Source: Larkinella sp049445795
Lineage (GTDB): Bacteria > Bacteroidota > Bacteroidia > Cytophagales > Spirosomataceae
Reading direction: 5' to 3'
Assembly: GCF_049445795.1 (NCBI RefSeq)
Contig: NZ_JBMSDT010000024.1
Span: forward strand, 1 to 64,000
DNA: 64,000 nucleotides
The position numbers were made by a program, and so were the translations under genes. Position 1 is the first letter of the stretch. Each line of letters starts with the position of its first letter. The notes beneath the pieces are model-generated. The model was not told where the DNA came from, searched no databases, and worked only from the letters and a program-made list of their open reading frames with translations. Shown piece by piece: positions 9,294-16,836 of this stretch.

Positions 9294-10133
9294 ATGGCAT
9301 TCGACTCCGTCAGTCCGTTTCTGCTCAAAAGCAAGCTGGAAACCCCAGCCTTGTTCAAACTTTCCCGGTTTAAGGAAGTCATTAAGCGGACAAAACCGCA
9401 CCAGCACGATGGTTATTTTGAACTGATTGTTTTGCTGGAAGGAGCCGGTTTTCACTGGGTCGATACGCAACTGATTCCGATTGCACCCCCGATGGCGTTC
9501 TTTTTGTCGCCCGGCCAGGTGCATTGCTGGCAACTGACGGCCATTCCGAAAGGGTATGTGTTGCTGTTTCGGCCCGATTTCATCGACCCGTTGCATAGCC
9601 CGGATTTGTATCCGCTGGTGCAGCAACTGGAGCAAGACCGGGAAGTAATGTTGACCGATACCGTTTCGGTGACGGATTTACTGACGGCGATCGAGAAAGA
9701 ATACCAGACCCCCACGCGGCATTCGCCGGTGGTGTTGCGCGGGTTGACGCAGGTATTGCTGGCCCGGATTCTGGAGTTTCGGACGAGTGAGGCCCCGGTT
9801 CGGACGGGCCGGGAAGCGGTTTTTCGGCGGTTTACGGACTTGCTGCGAAAACCGGTCAACCAGACCATGCGGGTGTTTCATTTTGCCGAACAACTCGGCG
9901 TTTCTCCCCAGCACCTGAATGCGATCTGTCGGCGGGTCAGCGGTCGGTCGGCCAGCGAACTGATTACGCATCAGGTTATTCTGGAAAGCAAGCGCCATTT
10001 GCTCCATACCGACCAGACCATCACCGAAATTGCCGACCGGCTTTGCTTCAGCGACCCGTCGCACTTTGTGAAGTATTTCAAAAAAAAAACGGGCCATACG
10101 CCCGTCGCTTTCCGAAAAATGAATGGGTATTGA
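9294..10133 (+). CDS. AraC-family transcriptional regulator
   Basis: A 279-residue regulator. The N-terminal cupin-like sensor (FELIVLLEGAGFHWVD, LSPGQVHCW) is of the AraC_binding type. The C-terminal roughly 100 residues carry two helix-turn-helix motifs: FAEQLGVSPQHLNAICRRV, and ITEIADRLCFSDPSHFVKYF followed by KKKTGHTPVAFRK. It is divergently transcribed from the TolC-RND-adaptor operon across about 97 bases, which makes it the likely local regulator of that pump. The effector is unknown. A run of nine adenines near 10080 within the coding region lies between the second helix-turn-helix and the C-terminus. Confidence 0.92.
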   Translation: MAFDSVSPFLLKSKLETPALFKLSRFKEVIKRTKPHQHDGYFELIVLLEGAGFHWVDTQLIPIAPPMAFFLSPGQVHCWQLTAIPKGYVLLFRPDFIDPLHSPDLYPLVQQLEQDREVMLTDTVSVTDLLTAIEKEYQTPTRHSPVVLRGLTQVLLARILEFRTSEAPVRTGREAVFRRFTDLLRKPVNQTMRVFHFAEQLGVSPQHLNAICRRVSGRSASELITHQVILESKRHLLHTDQTITEIADRLCFSDPSHFVKYFKKKTGHTPVAFRKMNGY

Positions 10134-10139
10134 CGACGA

Positions 10140-10829
10140 TCAGACTTCCATGACCAGCAGAATGGCGTCGTTGGACAGCGCTTCGAATTCCAGTTCGTCC
10201 ACCGGCCGGAGTGCCAGCCCGTCGCGGGGGTGAAGCAGGCGGTTTTGTACTTCAAAGGCTCCTTCAATCACAAAGACAAACACCTGTTTTTCGATCCGGC
10301 AAGGCGAGTAAATTCCTTCCTGCCGACCGCCGTACTTGCCGATCAAAACCGGGTGTTCGAGCCGGTTTTGATCGGCAAGTACCGGAAGCAACTGGTTGCG
10401 GTTGTTCAGGTCGAACGATGTTCGTTGAAACAGTTTTGAATCTTTCTGGACGGGTTTTTGCCAGATTTGCAGAAAGTTAACGGTCTCGGTTTCAAACGGG
10501 TTGACGATAAAATACGCCTGTTCCGGATAGGCCGTAAACCGGAGCGCATCGCCAGCTCCCAGAAAAACCGTCTCGCTTAAACCGTATACCAACTCAATGC
10601 CGCCCACGACTGGAATCAGGGTGACTTCGGTCGGTTCCGTCACGGTCAGGGTATGGCTTTTTCCGGCCAGTAACGTATCGTCGTGCAGCCCCTGCAGCGT
10701 CCCGAACGGCTGGCGGCTTTCGGGCTGGTAAGCTTCAAAGGCAAAGGTGTGAAAGCTTCGATAATCGGCGGATTGCGTCCGGCCCCGCTGATCAGCCAGG
10801 TAAATTTGTACTTGCGTTTGAATAGTCAT
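10140..10829 (-). CDS. Pirin-like bicupin protein
   Basis: A 229-residue cytoplasmic protein with two cupin-like halves: an N-terminal half containing FHTFAFEAYQPESRQPFGTL, and a C-terminal half ending VDELEFEALSNDAILLVMEV. The layout resembles short pirin/YhaK-type proteins, although the metal-binding HPH-type motif of classical pirins is not evident, so catalytic quercetinase activity should not be assumed. It converges on the AraC gene (6-base gap) and lies 16 bases after the dioxygenase gene on the same strand, so those two are probably co-transcribed. Confidence 0.65.
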   Translation of the reverse strand: MTIQTQVQIYLADQRGRTQSADYRSFHTFAFEAYQPESRQPFGTLQGLHDDTLLAGKSHTLTVTEPTEVTLIPVVGGIELVYGLSETVFLGAGDALRFTAYPEQAYFIVNPFETETVNFLQIWQKPVQKDSKLFQRTSFDLNNRNQLLPVLADQNRLEHPVLIGKYGGRQEGIYSPCRIEKQVFVFVIEGAFEVQNRLLHPRDGLALRPVDELEFEALSNDAILLVMEV

Positions 10830-10845
10830 ACGAGTTGGTGGCGGT

Positions 10846-11574
10846 TCAGGCTTCCACCACGATTGCCCAGGTCAGGACATAACCGGCTGAGGGACTGCCT
10901 GTAACGACCGACATGTTGGTGGTTGTACCATCGCTAAACACATTGTCTCGGGCATTGGTGGTGTCGGCCTGCCCGTGGCTGGCGTAGACGCCCTGAGCAT
11001 ACACCACTTTGCTGATGTCTTCCGGAAAGGCAATCTGCGAAACCTTCAGTGATGTACCCGTGGCGTTGTACACATGAACGTGAATATGGGTTGCCCGGCC
11101 CGAATACCAGCCCGGGTAAATACTCGTAAAGGTTACCAAACCGTTACTGTCGGAAACCTGACGTCCGCGCAGAAAATGAACACTCTGGTAATTGGTCGAC
11201 TGCATCTGTGTACCGCCGTATTCGGAATAATTCCCGGCTGCATCACAATGCCAGATGTCGACCAGCGCACCGGCAAGCCCTGCGCAACTGTTGTTTTTGT
11301 TTTGTACGGTGATGTTGATGGTCAGCTTTGTGCCTTGCCGGTCGGAAGTAATGTCGGATGTTACCAGACTGGCGGGCGTTTTCGTCGGGAAGGGGCCTTC
11401 GGTTTCGTTCGAGGTAACCGTACAACTGCCGGTGCTGGTCCCGGTGCCCGTGGTGGTGTCGGTGGTCGAAGCCGGTTCAACGGCGTCTTCGGTTGTGCAG
11501 GAGGTGAGCATGGGGGCGATGGCGGCAATGCCGAGGGCCGAAAAACTCCGTTTCAAAAATTCTTTGCGTTCCAT
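10846..11574 (-). CDS. Intradiol ring-cleavage dioxygenase-like protein, exported
   Basis: A 242-residue protein of the protocatechuate 3,4-dioxygenase/catechol dioxygenase fold. The N-terminus (MERKEFLKRSFSALG, then a hydrophobic stretch ending LTSC) reads as a Tat-like or lipoprotein export signal; a Thr/Ser/Gly-rich linker follows. The non-heme iron ligands expected of the family can be placed: a tyrosine in DIWHCDAAGNYSEY, and a tyrosine plus two histidines in PGWYSGRATHIHVHV. Exported Bacteroidota members of this family have unproven substrates. It is probably co-transcribed with the pirin-like gene, a pairing that fits aromatic-compound handling. Confidence 0.87.
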   Translation of the reverse strand: MERKEFLKRSFSALGIAAIAPMLTSCTTEDAVEPASTTDTTTGTGTSTGSCTVTSNETEGPFPTKTPASLVTSDITSDRQGTKLTINITVQNKNNSCAGLAGALVDIWHCDAAGNYSEYGGTQMQSTNYQSVHFLRGRQVSDSNGLVTFTSIYPGWYSGRATHIHVHVYNATGTSLKVSQIAFPEDISKVVYAQGVYASHGQADTTNARDNVFSDGTTTNMSVVTGSPSAGYVLTWAIVVEA

Positions 11575-11740
11575 AAGCAGGTTTACTTGTGCGTAGCGTG
11601 AAAACAGCGATGGTGTTTTCTACTAGATCGTTGGCGAGCCGGTTTTCGTTGCGTGGCCCCGGTATTTAGCGGTAAACCAGATGAATTTGTCGGCGAATGA
11701 TGGTGAGAAACCAACGAGTACGATCGGCACCCCGGCCCGG

Positions 11741-12604
11741 TTAATCGGTTGAAATAAAGCCGAGCCAGGGTTTCATTCTCTGGTATTCCTGTTTTATGGT
11801 TTGTTCCAGCAATGGACTCCGGGCAATTAGCTCCTGCATGGCCTGCCGGGTAATCGTGCGGTTTTCGGGCGTATCCTCCAGCGGAGCCAGCCGGTTTTGC
11901 AGACTCCGAACTTCCTCCATAAAGCTGGAATCGTGACGGTATTCCTGCCAGTCCCGACTCATCGTTGCAAACCAGACGGCCTGGTGGCTAAAAGCTTCGA
12001 CAAGCGGCTGGTTAGCTACTTCGCTTCGGTCGTTACTCAGATTAAGTTGATAAACAACGTGTTGATCATCAATGAGCTTAATGCTTCCAAAAATGCGGGA
12101 TGACAGTTTTAGGAGCGTGGTGTAGGAAATGGCCGGTTTGGGCGGAGCCGTGTAATCGTTGATGCGGATGCCTTTGGCTTCCAGATAATAAGCGGTCATG
12201 TCCAGAAAATGCCGGTTCAGTAGAGTGTCGTTTTGCATAGCCCGGTGCAGGGCACTGTTCAAACGGGCGAGGGTATCTTTCAGATAGGCCTGTTGTTCAA
12301 GCTTCGTTTTTGACGAGAGGTTGACTTCTCGACTGGCTACCGTTTCAGGAGGAAAAGCGGAATAGCGCCCGAACAAATAACTAACGTAGAAGGCATTCCG
12401 GTTGTACAAATCGGCCAGAACGTGCTGGTCAGGCAGGGTGTCCAGCACCGGCGTCAACAGATACCGGCCGTCGCCGAGCGGAATTTCCTGAAATTTGGTC
12501 AACAGCGGGAGTTGTTCCCGAATGCGCTGCTTCGTCCAGAGCTGGCAAAAACCGGGTTGGTCGAATAGAAGTAAAAGACCCAGGGTAAGGACTAAACGGT
12601 TCAT
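11741..12604 (-). CDS. Secreted hypothetical protein
   Basis: A 287-residue protein with a clear Sec signal peptide (MNRLVLTLGLLLLFDQPGFCQ). The mature part is mainly helical, rich in Leu, Gln, Arg and Glu, with no cysteine pattern and no catalytic motif I recognise. It stands alone between the dioxygenase and amidohydrolase genes on the same strand, with gaps over 100 bases on both sides. Function is unknown. The unbroken frame with a good signal peptide supports a real gene. Confidence 0.7.
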   Translation of the reverse strand: MNRLVLTLGLLLLFDQPGFCQLWTKQRIREQLPLLTKFQEIPLGDGRYLLTPVLDTLPDQHVLADLYNRNAFYVSYLFGRYSAFPPETVASREVNLSSKTKLEQQAYLKDTLARLNSALHRAMQNDTLLNRHFLDMTAYYLEAKGIRINDYTAPPKPAISYTTLLKLSSRIFGSIKLIDDQHVVYQLNLSNDRSEVANQPLVEAFSHQAVWFATMSRDWQEYRHDSSFMEEVRSLQNRLAPLEDTPENRTITRQAMQELIARSPLLEQTIKQEYQRMKPWLGFISTD

Positions 12605-12706
12605 CCTGATCTGTCGTGAGTTCAGGATGAAAGATAGGAAACCAATCTTCTGATTCAGACTCTGTTAACAAACTTTAACAGACGTTTTTAGAAAAACAGG
12701 GAGTGG

Positions 12707-13990
12707 TTAATTCGTCAGATTTACTTCTTTTCCCGCCTTCAGCACGAGCTTGACCTTGGATAGGGTTTGCGGGAAGTTCGTTTCAAAATCACCGTCAAAA
12801 ACAACCAGGTCGGCTTTCATTCCGGGTTTGAGAACACCGGTTTGCTCCGAAATCCCGAGCACTTTAGCCGCATTGTACGTGGCCATTTGCAAAACCGTCG
12901 TTACCGGAATGTTGGCTTCCTGATACGATAGCAGCACGTCCATAGCGCCCGCGCCCCGGTTCAGATTTGGAATGTTGTTGTAATAATCCGAACCGGCTAC
13001 CAGCCAGATGCCTTTTTTATGCGCCCGTTGCAGCCGGTCGTGAAAACCGGTGAGTGCCTGCTTCAGGTACTCTTCGCCTTCCGGGCCTTTCATCCCGACG
13101 GCGGCTACCCGGATGCGCCCCTGTGTCCACGACGGATCGGTCGGAACGAGGTAGGTGCCGCGTTGCGCCATGAGCGACAAGGTGCTGTCGGACAGAGTGT
13201 AACCGTGTTCGATTCCATCGACACCGGCCAGCACGGCATCGCGCGCCGATTCGTCGTAGGTGGCATGGGCCGTTACCGGAATTTTGTTCTGGTGAGCCGT
13301 CGCAACAATGGCTTTGATCTCTTCCGGAGCCAGCACCCGGTTGTCGGTATTCATGCAAACCTTGATCACACTGACCCCGCGCCGGATGTGCTCCAGCACG
13401 GCGGTTTTGGCATCATCGGCCCCACGAATCACGCGGTATTCCTGATTAATCAGAAAGCTATCGGCTGGATACAAACGGCCAAACTGCCCGCCCGGCGGAC
13501 TCAGAATCGGTCCGGAACCGTATAATTCCAACGCCGGTTTTCCAGACTTCGCGAGTCGGTTTTTTAGTTCAAGATCCAGAAACTGACCCGAATTACCCAA
13601 GTCGCGGGCGGTCGTAAAACCGACCCGTAGGTAATCGTCGGCAAAAGCCAGCGCTTTGCTCAGTCGCTCGGTGGCCGGAATCTTGGAGGCTACGGCCATC
13701 GCCTGCTCGTCGAAAAGCTGATTGAGCAGGAGGTGCGTGTGGGCGTCGATCAACCCCGGCGTAACGGTTCCGCTCGGCAGGTCGATGACACGCACGTTTC
13801 GGGGCCGTTTCAGCTTCGTTCCGACGGCCACAATTTTATCATCGACAACCAGAATTTCCTGATTGGTCAAAAAAACGTTTTTTTCGGCATCGTATAGCTT
13901 ACCCGCCCGAACCAGCAGGGCGGTTTTCGGGGATTGGGCCGGGGCCGAAAAGAAAGCAAGAAGGAGGGGTAGGAGGAATAGGGAACGCAT
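12707..13990 (-). CDS. Secreted amidohydrolase-family metal-dependent hydrolase
   Basis: A 427-residue protein with a signal peptide (RSLFLLPLLLAFFSAPAQ) and the amidohydrolase TIM barrel. Metal ligands are visible: HTH in GLIDAHTHLLLN, the lysine in GVSVIKVCMNT as the likely carbamylated bridging residue, His in VTAHATYDES and EHGYTL, and the catalytic Asp in VAGSDYYN. The composite beta domain closes with GVLKPGMKADLVVFDGDFE. These features resemble imidazolonepropionase/prolidase-type exported enzymes in Bacteroidota; the exact substrate is unknown. Its start codon lies 7 bases from a REPIN-like palindrome (13998-14098), so its promoter must lie inside or beyond that repeat. Confidence 0.9.
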   Translation of the reverse strand: MRSLFLLPLLLAFFSAPAQSPKTALLVRAGKLYDAEKNVFLTNQEILVVDDKIVAVGTKLKRPRNVRVIDLPSGTVTPGLIDAHTHLLLNQLFDEQAMAVASKIPATERLSKALAFADDYLRVGFTTARDLGNSGQFLDLELKNRLAKSGKPALELYGSGPILSPPGGQFGRLYPADSFLINQEYRVIRGADDAKTAVLEHIRRGVSVIKVCMNTDNRVLAPEEIKAIVATAHQNKIPVTAHATYDESARDAVLAGVDGIEHGYTLSDSTLSLMAQRGTYLVPTDPSWTQGRIRVAAVGMKGPEGEEYLKQALTGFHDRLQRAHKKGIWLVAGSDYYNNIPNLNRGAGAMDVLLSYQEANIPVTTVLQMATYNAAKVLGISEQTGVLKPGMKADLVVFDGDFETNFPQTLSKVKLVLKAGKEVNLTN

Positions 13991-13997
13991 GAAATTG

Positions 13998-14098
13998 GAA
14001 TTAAGACGGGGCCGCCCGTGCGGTTATGAATTAAGAGTTAAGAGTTGGCTGACGCAGCGCTACAATTCATAACCGCACGGGCGGCCCCGTCTTAATTC
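13998..14098. repeat. Family 1 REPIN-like element: perfect 35-bp inverted repeat
   Basis: Two 35-base arms (13998-14032 and 14064-14098) are exact reverse complements around a 31-base spacer. Each arm contains ACGGGGCCGCCCGT, itself a hairpin (ACGGG, loop GCCG, CCCGT), then GCGGTTA and an AT-rich tail. Paired inverted REPs of this kind define REPINs. It fills the gap between the amidohydrolase start and the TetR stop. Four other copies or half copies occur in the window. Confidence 0.9.
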
Positions 14099-14100
14099 AT

Positions 14101-14694
14101 TTATCGCAGTGATCGGACAAAACGGCGCATGGAATCGCGGTAAACCTGTTCGGAAAGTTCGAGTGATTGCCGGTCGCGGAGCAACATGGCGAGCGTAATC
14201 ATACCGTGCGACAGCGACCACCACTCGTAGTACAGTTTTTGAATGCTTTCCTGCGATTTGGGAATGAAGGTGAAAATAATTTCGCGAATCAGGGCACTGA
14301 GCGCTTCCATTTCGCTGGATTCGCAAACCGGGCGGGTGCAGTAGGCGCCATTGAGGTTATACATGACCTGGTAGATCTCGGGCTGACCAAGGGCAAACTG
14401 CCACTGCGCAACCGACATTTCGAACAGGCGTTTCTCCGGATCGCGGTATATTTTTTTGATTCGTTCGTATTCTGACCGGAGCTCGCGAAAGCCGTCGTTG
14501 CGGATTTCATCGAGCAAGATATCTTTACTATCGAAGTATTCGTAAACAATCGGGGCACTGTAGTCGATGGCATCGGCAATTTTACGAATTGACACGGCCT
14601 GCCAGCCTTCCCGGCGAGCGATGTCCTTAGCGGTCAGCACAATACCGGAGCGGGTTTGCTCGCGGTTGCGTTGTTTGCGCTCAAGTGTCTCCAT
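14101..14694 (-). CDS. TetR/AcrR-family transcriptional regulator
   Basis: A 197-residue regulator with an N-terminal TetR helix-turn-helix (ARREGWQAVSIRKIADAI, then YSAPIVYEYFDSKDILL) at residues about 20-65. The C-terminal helical ligand and dimerisation domain has a WWSLSHGMITLAML helix typical of the WHG/TetR_C subgroup. A 13-base palindrome, TTAACAGTGTTAA, lies 15 bases upstream of the ATG and may be its own operator. No efflux or enzyme gene is divergent from it, so the target is not obvious. Its stop codon lies 2 bases from the REPIN-like element. Confidence 0.92.
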   Translation of the reverse strand: METLERKQRNREQTRSGIVLTAKDIARREGWQAVSIRKIADAIDYSAPIVYEYFDSKDILLDEIRNDGFRELRSEYERIKKIYRDPEKRLFEMSVAQWQFALGQPEIYQVMYNLNGAYCTRPVCESSEMEALSALIREIIFTFIPKSQESIQKLYYEWWSLSHGMITLAMLLRDRQSLELSEQVYRDSMRRFVRSLR

Positions 14695-14709
14695 TCGGTT
14701 ATCGTCAAG

Positions 14710-14722
14710 TTAACAGTGTTAA
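14710..14722. promoter_or_regulatory. Palindrome upstream of tetR, candidate auto-operator
   Basis: TTAACA-G-TGTTAA is a perfect inverted repeat 15 bases before the TetR-family start codon, the usual place for an autoregulatory operator. A related TTAAA half follows at about 14731. Binding is inferred from position and symmetry only. Confidence 0.4.
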
Positions 14723-14861
14723 ATTGGCGTTAAACTACACATAAGTCCCCAAAACGTCTAATGAAATGGTAGTTATTCTTTAAAATATTCAATACAAGCA
14801 GTAAATAGTGAACATAACATATTCTTTTTGAGAAGCTTATCGAATAACCTTCCCGACTGCT

Positions 14862-15602
14862 TCAACGGGTTCTTTTCTTAGCAACCAATAGCAGACGTTC
14901 ATCGCCGACCAAGAATTCTGAACCATCTAGATTTCCGAACAATTCCGAAATGGTCAGACCCGCTTCCTGAAACAGCCGTTGTAATTCGGCCACCGTATAA
15001 ACATAGTGTTCCGAATGGCGTTCAACCCGTTGATTTTCCCGCAGATACGTCAGGTGGGCCCGGATGCAACTCGTCCGAACGTCGTATTCATTTTCCACCA
15101 GAAAGGTGATGTCACCCACCTGCATCCAGGATCGTTCCTGAAAATCTGGCAAGACACTTTCGGCCACCAGCGCGGTGTCAGCGACAAACCGCCCACCCGG
15201 TTCCAGCAGTCCGGCGACTTTTCGCAGAAACGTCTGCATGGTATTGTGCGGGAAAAAGCTGAAACTGTTGCCCATGCAGTAAGCGGCCTGAAAACCGCCT
15301 TCCAATTCAACCGCTAAAAAATCTCCGGCCCTGGCTTCAATGGGTAATCGTTCGCGTTGGGCGGCCGTTTGCAATTCCTGAATCGACTCGGTGGCTATAT
15401 CAACGCCGGTTACCGCACAGCCGGATCGGGCCAGTTCGAGGGCGTGCCGACCGTATCCGCAAAAAATATCGAGCACACGCTGCCCGGGCCGGAGTTCGAG
15501 CATATCCAGTAGAAAATCGCATTCGAGTTCGGTTTGCTCGTCGGTCTGGGCGGTTTTCCAGGCTTCCTGAACCAGCCCATTAAAAAAGTTGTCGTACCAC
15601 AT
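14862..15602 (-). CDS. Class I SAM-dependent methyltransferase
   Basis: A 246-residue cytoplasmic Rossmann-fold methyltransferase. Motif I is VLDIFCGYGRHALELA near residues 40-55, motif II is VTGVDIATESI about 20 residues later, and motif III/IV is near YCMGNSFSFF. The DIFCGYGRH form is common in methyltransferases annotated as small-molecule or Methyltransf_25 types; the substrate is unknown. The gene starts at 15602, only 8 bases from the REPIN-like element at 15611-15758, which separates it from the divergent ROK kinase gene. Either its promoter is inside the element or the element has displaced it. Confidence 0.9.
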   Translation of the reverse strand: MWYDNFFNGLVQEAWKTAQTDEQTELECDFLLDMLELRPGQRVLDIFCGYGRHALELARSGCAVTGVDIATESIQELQTAAQRERLPIEARAGDFLAVELEGGFQAAYCMGNSFSFFPHNTMQTFLRKVAGLLEPGGRFVADTALVAESVLPDFQERSWMQVGDITFLVENEYDVRTSCIRAHLTYLRENQRVERHSEHYVYTVAELQRLFQEAGLTISELFGNLDGSEFLVGDERLLLVAKKRTR

Positions 15603-15610
15603 CAGGAGTT

Positions 15611-15758
15611 AAGAATTATGAGTTATGAATTAAGAGTTAAGAATTAAGAGTTAAGAGTTATGACGGGGCCGCCCGGCGGTTGCGCTGCGGCTAGTGAATG
15701 CGTCAGCCAACCGCCGGGCGGCCCCGTCATAACTCTTAATTCATAACTCATAATTCTT
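15611..15758. repeat. Family 1 REPIN-like element, variant core, in a divergent promoter gap
   Basis: The left arm (15611-15682) and right arm (15708-15758) are inverted copies around a 25-base spacer. The left arm carries about 21 extra bases made of repeated GAATTAAGAGTT words, so the tail length varies even within one element. The core here is GACGGGGCCGCCCGGCGGTTG, slightly different from the other copies, but both arms share the change, so they appear to have evolved together. The element fills nearly the whole gap between divergent genes. Confidence 0.88.
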
Positions 15759-15759
15759 T

Positions 15760-15767
15760 TATTTTTG
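15760..15767 (+). promoter_or_regulatory. Putative -7 element (TATTTTTG) for the ROK kinase gene
   Basis: TATTTTTG fits TAnnTTTG and lies 24 bases before the ATG at 15792, immediately beyond the REPIN-like right arm (ending 15758). If it is the -7 box, the -33 region lies inside the repeat. Confidence 0.4.
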
Positions 15768-15791
15768 GAGTTAAAATTCTTAAATCCATTC

Positions 15792-16712
15792 ATGCAAACC
15801 TATTGGGGGATTGATCTGGGCGGTACGAAAATCGAGGGTGTGGTGTTGTCGGCGCCTTCACCCGATGCCGTCGTTGTTCGCAAGCGCATTGATACAGAGG
15901 CCGATAAAGGCTATGGCCACATTATCAGTCAGATAACTAAACTGGTCGGATTACTGAAGGCCGAAACCGGTTACCAGCCTGAGCACATCGGTTTCGGGAC
16001 GCCCGGCACCTTCGATCCGGCCCGCCAGGTGATGAAAGGTTGTAACACAACCTGCCTGAATGGGATGCCGTTGCCGCAGGATCTCGAAAAGACGCTGGGC
16101 GTTCCGGTGTCCATCGCCAACGACGCCAACTGTTTTGCCCTGGCCGAGGCTACGATGGGCGCAGTTCCGGAGGTAACCCCGGACTTTCGCGTGGTTTTCG
16201 GCGTCATTATGGGTACCGGCGTTGGGGGGGGCGTGGTTTTGCGCGGGAAAGACGGCCAATCCTTTGTGCAGAACGGCTTGCAGGGCATCGGCGGGGAGTG
16301 GGGTCACATTATCCTCGAAGAGAATGGCTACCCGTGTTACTGTGGCAAACGGGGTTGCAACGAGCAAGTGTTTTCGGGACCCGCCCTGCAACGGTTTTAC
16401 CAGGATCTTAGCGGAGAAAGCCGGAAGCTGAAAGAGATTGTCGAGCGCCATGATGCGGGCATCGATCCGTACGCAACGCAAACCATCAACCGGTTGTTAG
16501 AGAACTTTGGCCGAGCCATTTCGGTCATTATCAACGTGCTGGACCCCGACGCCATCGTGCTCGGCGGGGGCGTTGGCAACATTGACCTGCTGTACACGGA
16601 AGGCGTCGAACGCGCCAAAAAATACGTCTTCAACGAAGGCCAACTCAACACCACGTTCCTCAAACCCAAACTCGGCGACAGTGCCGGTGTCTTCGGCGCA
16701 GCGCTTTTATGA
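15792..16712 (+). CDS. ROK-family sugar kinase/regulator-type protein
   Basis: A 306-residue ROK protein. The N-terminal phosphate-binding loop is IDLGGTKIEG. The central GTPGTFDP, the IANDANCFALAE segment (carrying the catalytic Asp of ROK kinases) and the zinc-binding CYCGKRGCNEQ motif are all present. There is no helix-turn-helix, so it is a kinase (glucokinase, fructokinase or N-acetylhexosamine kinase type), not a NagC-type repressor. The ATG at 15792 is preferred over a TTG at 15765, since the DLGGT motif normally comes within about 10 residues of the start. It converges on the TonB-type gene across another REPIN-like element. Confidence 0.92.
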   Translation: MQTYWGIDLGGTKIEGVVLSAPSPDAVVVRKRIDTEADKGYGHIISQITKLVGLLKAETGYQPEHIGFGTPGTFDPARQVMKGCNTTCLNGMPLPQDLEKTLGVPVSIANDANCFALAEATMGAVPEVTPDFRVVFGVIMGTGVGGGVVLRGKDGQSFVQNGLQGIGGEWGHIILEENGYPCYCGKRGCNEQVFSGPALQRFYQDLSGESRKLKEIVERHDAGIDPYATQTINRLLENFGRAISVIINVLDPDAIVLGGGVGNIDLLYTEGVERAKKYVFNEGQLNTTFLKPKLGDSAGVFGAALL

Positions 16713-16714
16713 GT

Positions 16715-16836
16715 TAAGAATTAAGACGGGGCCGCCCGTGCGGTTAAGAATTAAGAGTTGGCTCCGCCGTTTCCTGTAAAGTGGCGGAGCCAACTCTTAA
16801 CTCTTAACCGCACGGGCGGCCCCGTCTTAATTCTTA
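16715..16836. repeat. Family 1 REPIN-like element: 54-bp inverted arms, includes a gene's stop codon
   Basis: The arms at 16715-16768 and 16783-16836 are inverted copies with only a few mismatches around a 14-base spacer. Each carries the ACGGGGCCGCCCGT hairpin core and an inner GAGTTGGCTCCGCC. It begins 2 bases after the ROK stop, and its right end contains the last codons and stop (16827-16829) of the convergent outer membrane gene. In a convergent gap it could act as a bidirectional transcription stop, which is inference. Confidence 0.9.
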
